A program made the translations under genes and the position numbers. A DNA stretch of 64,000 bases, taken from Odontocerum albicorne (lineage: Eukaryota > Arthropoda > Insecta > Trichoptera > Odontoceridae). The notes under the pieces are model-generated. The model searched no databases and was not told the origin of the DNA. It saw only the letters and a program-made list of their open reading frames with translations. Shown here piece by piece: positions 62,701-64,000 of this stretch. The stretch spans positions 13,902,452 through 13,966,451 of the forward strand of contig OX463859.1 in the NCBI GenBank assembly GCA_949825065.1, read 5' to 3'. The first letter of the stretch is position 1. Each line of letters begins with the position of its first letter.

Positions 62701-63405
62701 TCACTTGTGTTGAAAAGCAAAATCTGCTCTACGACTATCTCTTGAACACCTCTTTACAGTGAGTCTCCAAAAAGCGACCCTGAAGTCAGGAGAATAAAAC
62801 GCGTAGATAAAAGGATTAATAGCTGAATTAAACCATCCAAGCCATGTCAAGAAAGCCATTAGTGCTGGATTGACATATTCTTTTGGCAAAAAAGGAGTAA
62901 GCAAATAGTAGACGAAAAAAGGTAGCCAACAAGCTACAAAACCTCCAACAACTATACTCAATGTCTGAGCTGTCTTGGTTTCTCTTCTCAATGAAGAAAC
63001 TCTATTGTTCTGGTGTTCCACGGTATGTTCATTAACGAAGTGTTGCTTAGATCGTATAGATATTCTGGATACTTTACTAGATTTATAAGTGACGGTAGCA
63101 CTACGTTTAAGCTTAACTTCGTCTCCTTCTGTTTGTATTTGAAAGTTGGTAACACTTCTGTTTATGCTTCCGCTGTTGCGGCAATGCGAATGCTTCTTCT
63201 TTATATTTTCACAACTGTAACAACACTGTCGTTTCGGCAGCAGTTCGTATGACTGCTGAGGGTCTTTGACTTTAGCCGAATGGTTTCCTGCACCGTTGTC
63301 GTGGTTTGTTGACTGAGCGCTGTTTTGTGGCACTGCGCTCGTTCCTTGATTGATAGACTCTGACAACTCAGATTCTGCTCGAAGACAAGTCCAACGGGAG
63401 AAACG
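62701..63405 (-). CDS. Oamb: Terminal exon of an aminergic GPCR, most like alpha1-type octopamine receptor OAMB
   Basis: The exon encodes 234 residues in phase 0 from a 3' splice site (TTTTGTTTTCAG, ending at 63406) to TGA 62703-62701. Residues 1-140 are a long, polar third intracellular loop with Ser/Arg clusters. TM6 (about 149-173) reads TLSIVVGGFVACWLPFFVYY with the CWLP switch. TM7 (about 179-203) has LTWLGWFNSAINPFIYAFY with NPxxY. Helix 8 follows (PDFRVAFWRLTVKRC), with a likely palmitoylated Cys and a short tail. WLG.FNSA.NP.IYAFYSPDFR.AFWRL fits the alpha1-like octopamine receptors better than dopamine, tyramine or beta-octopamine types; this rests on memory of the family, not a search. 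Such receptors sit in the plasma membrane and raise calcium through Gq. TM1-5 lie on exons beyond the window. Confidence 0.72.
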   Translation of the reverse strand, partial: RFSRWTCLRAESELSESINQGTSAVPQNSAQSTNHDNGAGNHSAKVKDPQQSYELLPKRQCCYSCENIKKKHSHCRNSGSINRSVTNFQIQTEGDEVKLKRSATVTYKSSKVSRISIRSKQHFVNEHTVEHQNNRVSSLRRETKTAQTLSIVVGGFVACWLPFFVYYLLTPFLPKEYVNPALMAFLTWLGWFNSAINPFIYAFYSPDFRVAFWRLTVKRCSRDSRRADFAFQHK

Positions 63406-63420
63406 CTGAAAACAAAATAA
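63406..63420 (-). other. 3' splice site of the receptor terminal exon
   Basis: On the minus strand TTATTTTGTTTTCAG precedes CGTTTCTCC. The T-rich tract and CAG fit an acceptor, and phase 0 keeps the frame open from the first base of the exon. Confidence 0.7.
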
Positions 63421-63464
63421 TTATTTTTAAGTTTTTTGAATATTATAAAGAAAATATTAATAAT

Positions 63465-63690
63465 ATAAATATAGGTTAATTGATGGCAATATATCTTGTA
63501 CATATATAAATACATTCCGAAATTCCACATATGTCTCAAGATAAATAGAAGAAAATACATTTAAGAGCTAAGTTATCATAAGGTCTGATCTCATATCATA
63601 ACATCCCCTCGTCCGAGATACATCCCACCAATATAGGGCAGGTCTGGCCGCGAGGACATCAGATGTTTTTTAACCCACACCCTACACACT
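63465..63690 (+). mobile_element. Family D repeat within the receptor intron
   Basis: AATATAGGTTAATTGATGGC, ATATGTCTCAAGATAAATAG, GGTCTGGCCGCGAGGACATC and AGATGTTTTTTAACCCACAC. It lies only about 60 bp from the splice acceptor, antisense to the gene. Confidence 0.7.
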
Positions 63691-63719
63691 AACAAAACCA
63701 TTTAGTACTTGTTTTGTAT

Positions 63720-63900
63720 CAGATTTGATAACCCCTGTGATCTAGTGACGATTTCTGTTGTCTTTCAGCCCGGAGTTTACGGATTCTATTCCTGTAATCA
63801 CCAAGATTCTTAAGAAAGATTCCAGTCTGGATATTACTTAAGACTTGTTTTAACACCTTTTTGGTTGGTTGGAAGATATTGCCATAGTAAAATAACATTT
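63720..63900 (+). mobile_element. SINE-A copy in the receptor intron
   Basis: ACCCCTGTGATCTAGTGACG, TTACGGATTCTATTCCTGTA, ATTCCAGTCTGGATATTACT and TTTTTGGTTGGTTGGAAGAT. Confidence 0.75.
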
Positions 63901-63914
63901 TATTTTAATCAAGT

Positions 63915-64000
63915 AAAGTTCGGTGGGGTTAATGTTTTATGGCACTTTCTTCCAACTAAACAGATACAAGTTCAACTTATTTGAATAGATTTTTTGGGTA
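63915..64000 (-). mobile_element. SINE-A copy, cut by the window edge
   Basis: CGGTGGGGTTAATGTTTTAT and GGCACTTTCTTCCAACTAAA are the inverted SINE-A 3' end, tail to tail with the previous copy. Confidence 0.65.

Noticed and set aside
63201..63560. A 119-codon minus-strand frame overlapping the receptor exon
   Set aside because: It is out of frame with the TM6-TM7 coding sequence and runs through the splice acceptor into intron sequence.

Overview
The window looks like repeat-saturated intergenic and intronic DNA of an insect. Lepidoptera is plausible from the style of the retroelements but is not proven. It is AT-rich, has almost no long open frames, and holds one recognisable cellular exon. 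That exon lies at the right edge (62701-63405, minus strand). It is the terminal exon of an aminergic G-protein-coupled receptor with TM6, TM7 and a C-terminal tail, and it most resembles the alpha1-like octopamine receptor OAMB. Everything to its left is downstream of that gene or intergenic.

The rest is a layered graveyard of transposable elements. The only well-preserved element is a complete hAT DNA transposon (10667-14140). It has 16-bp terminal inverted repeats, a perfect 8-bp target duplication, an intact BED-finger transposase of 603 residues and a probable spliced 5' leader. Older layers are fragments. (1) A non-LTR retrotransposon, here LINE-A, whose 3' coding end reads WFGHVERM ... 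GRPRK.WLDQVNDILKEGN ... LSAYPDRKMA, occurs about 20 times. (2) RTE-like LINE 3' ends and a reverse-transcriptase fragment. (3) Jockey/CR1-like C-termini, here LINE-D. (4) Two (GAA)n-tailed, 5'-truncated LINEs with clear target duplications. (5) Penelope-like elements with a GIY-YIG domain and terminal sequences carrying hammerhead-ribozyme-like cores. (6) mariner and hAT remnants and foldback elements. (7) Two abundant tRNA-derived SINEs (SINE-A, about 30 copies; SINE-B, about 9), a rarer SINE-C, and several unnamed families (D to I).

Layout: 1-9,000 LINE-A, SINE and RTE debris with two minisatellites; 9,000-14,350 a palindrome, an old hAT remnant and the intact hAT inserted at the tail of a SINE-A; 14,400-21,200 LINE fragments, Penelope GIY-YIG and a nested LINE; 21,700-23,600 mariner, Penelope foldback and a MITE-like foldback; 24,700-36,500 mixed families; 36,600-37,100 a 25-bp satellite; 39,000-45,200 LINE-A and SINEs; 46,600-49,900 T-rich minisatellite, Penelope ends and hairpins; 50,000-62,500 SINEs, LINE-D and the longest LINE-A copy; 62,700-64,000 the receptor exon and its upstream intron.

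The most striking signal lies outside the annotated elements. The octamer TACGAGTA (or its complement TACTCGTA) occurs 23 times by my eye count, often exactly where a repeat copy is 6 bp longer than its relatives. TA-CGAG-TA is the form of an excision footprint left by Minos-type Tc1/mariner transposons, yet no Minos-like element is visible here. This suggests a past wave of cut-and-paste transposition recorded only by its scars.
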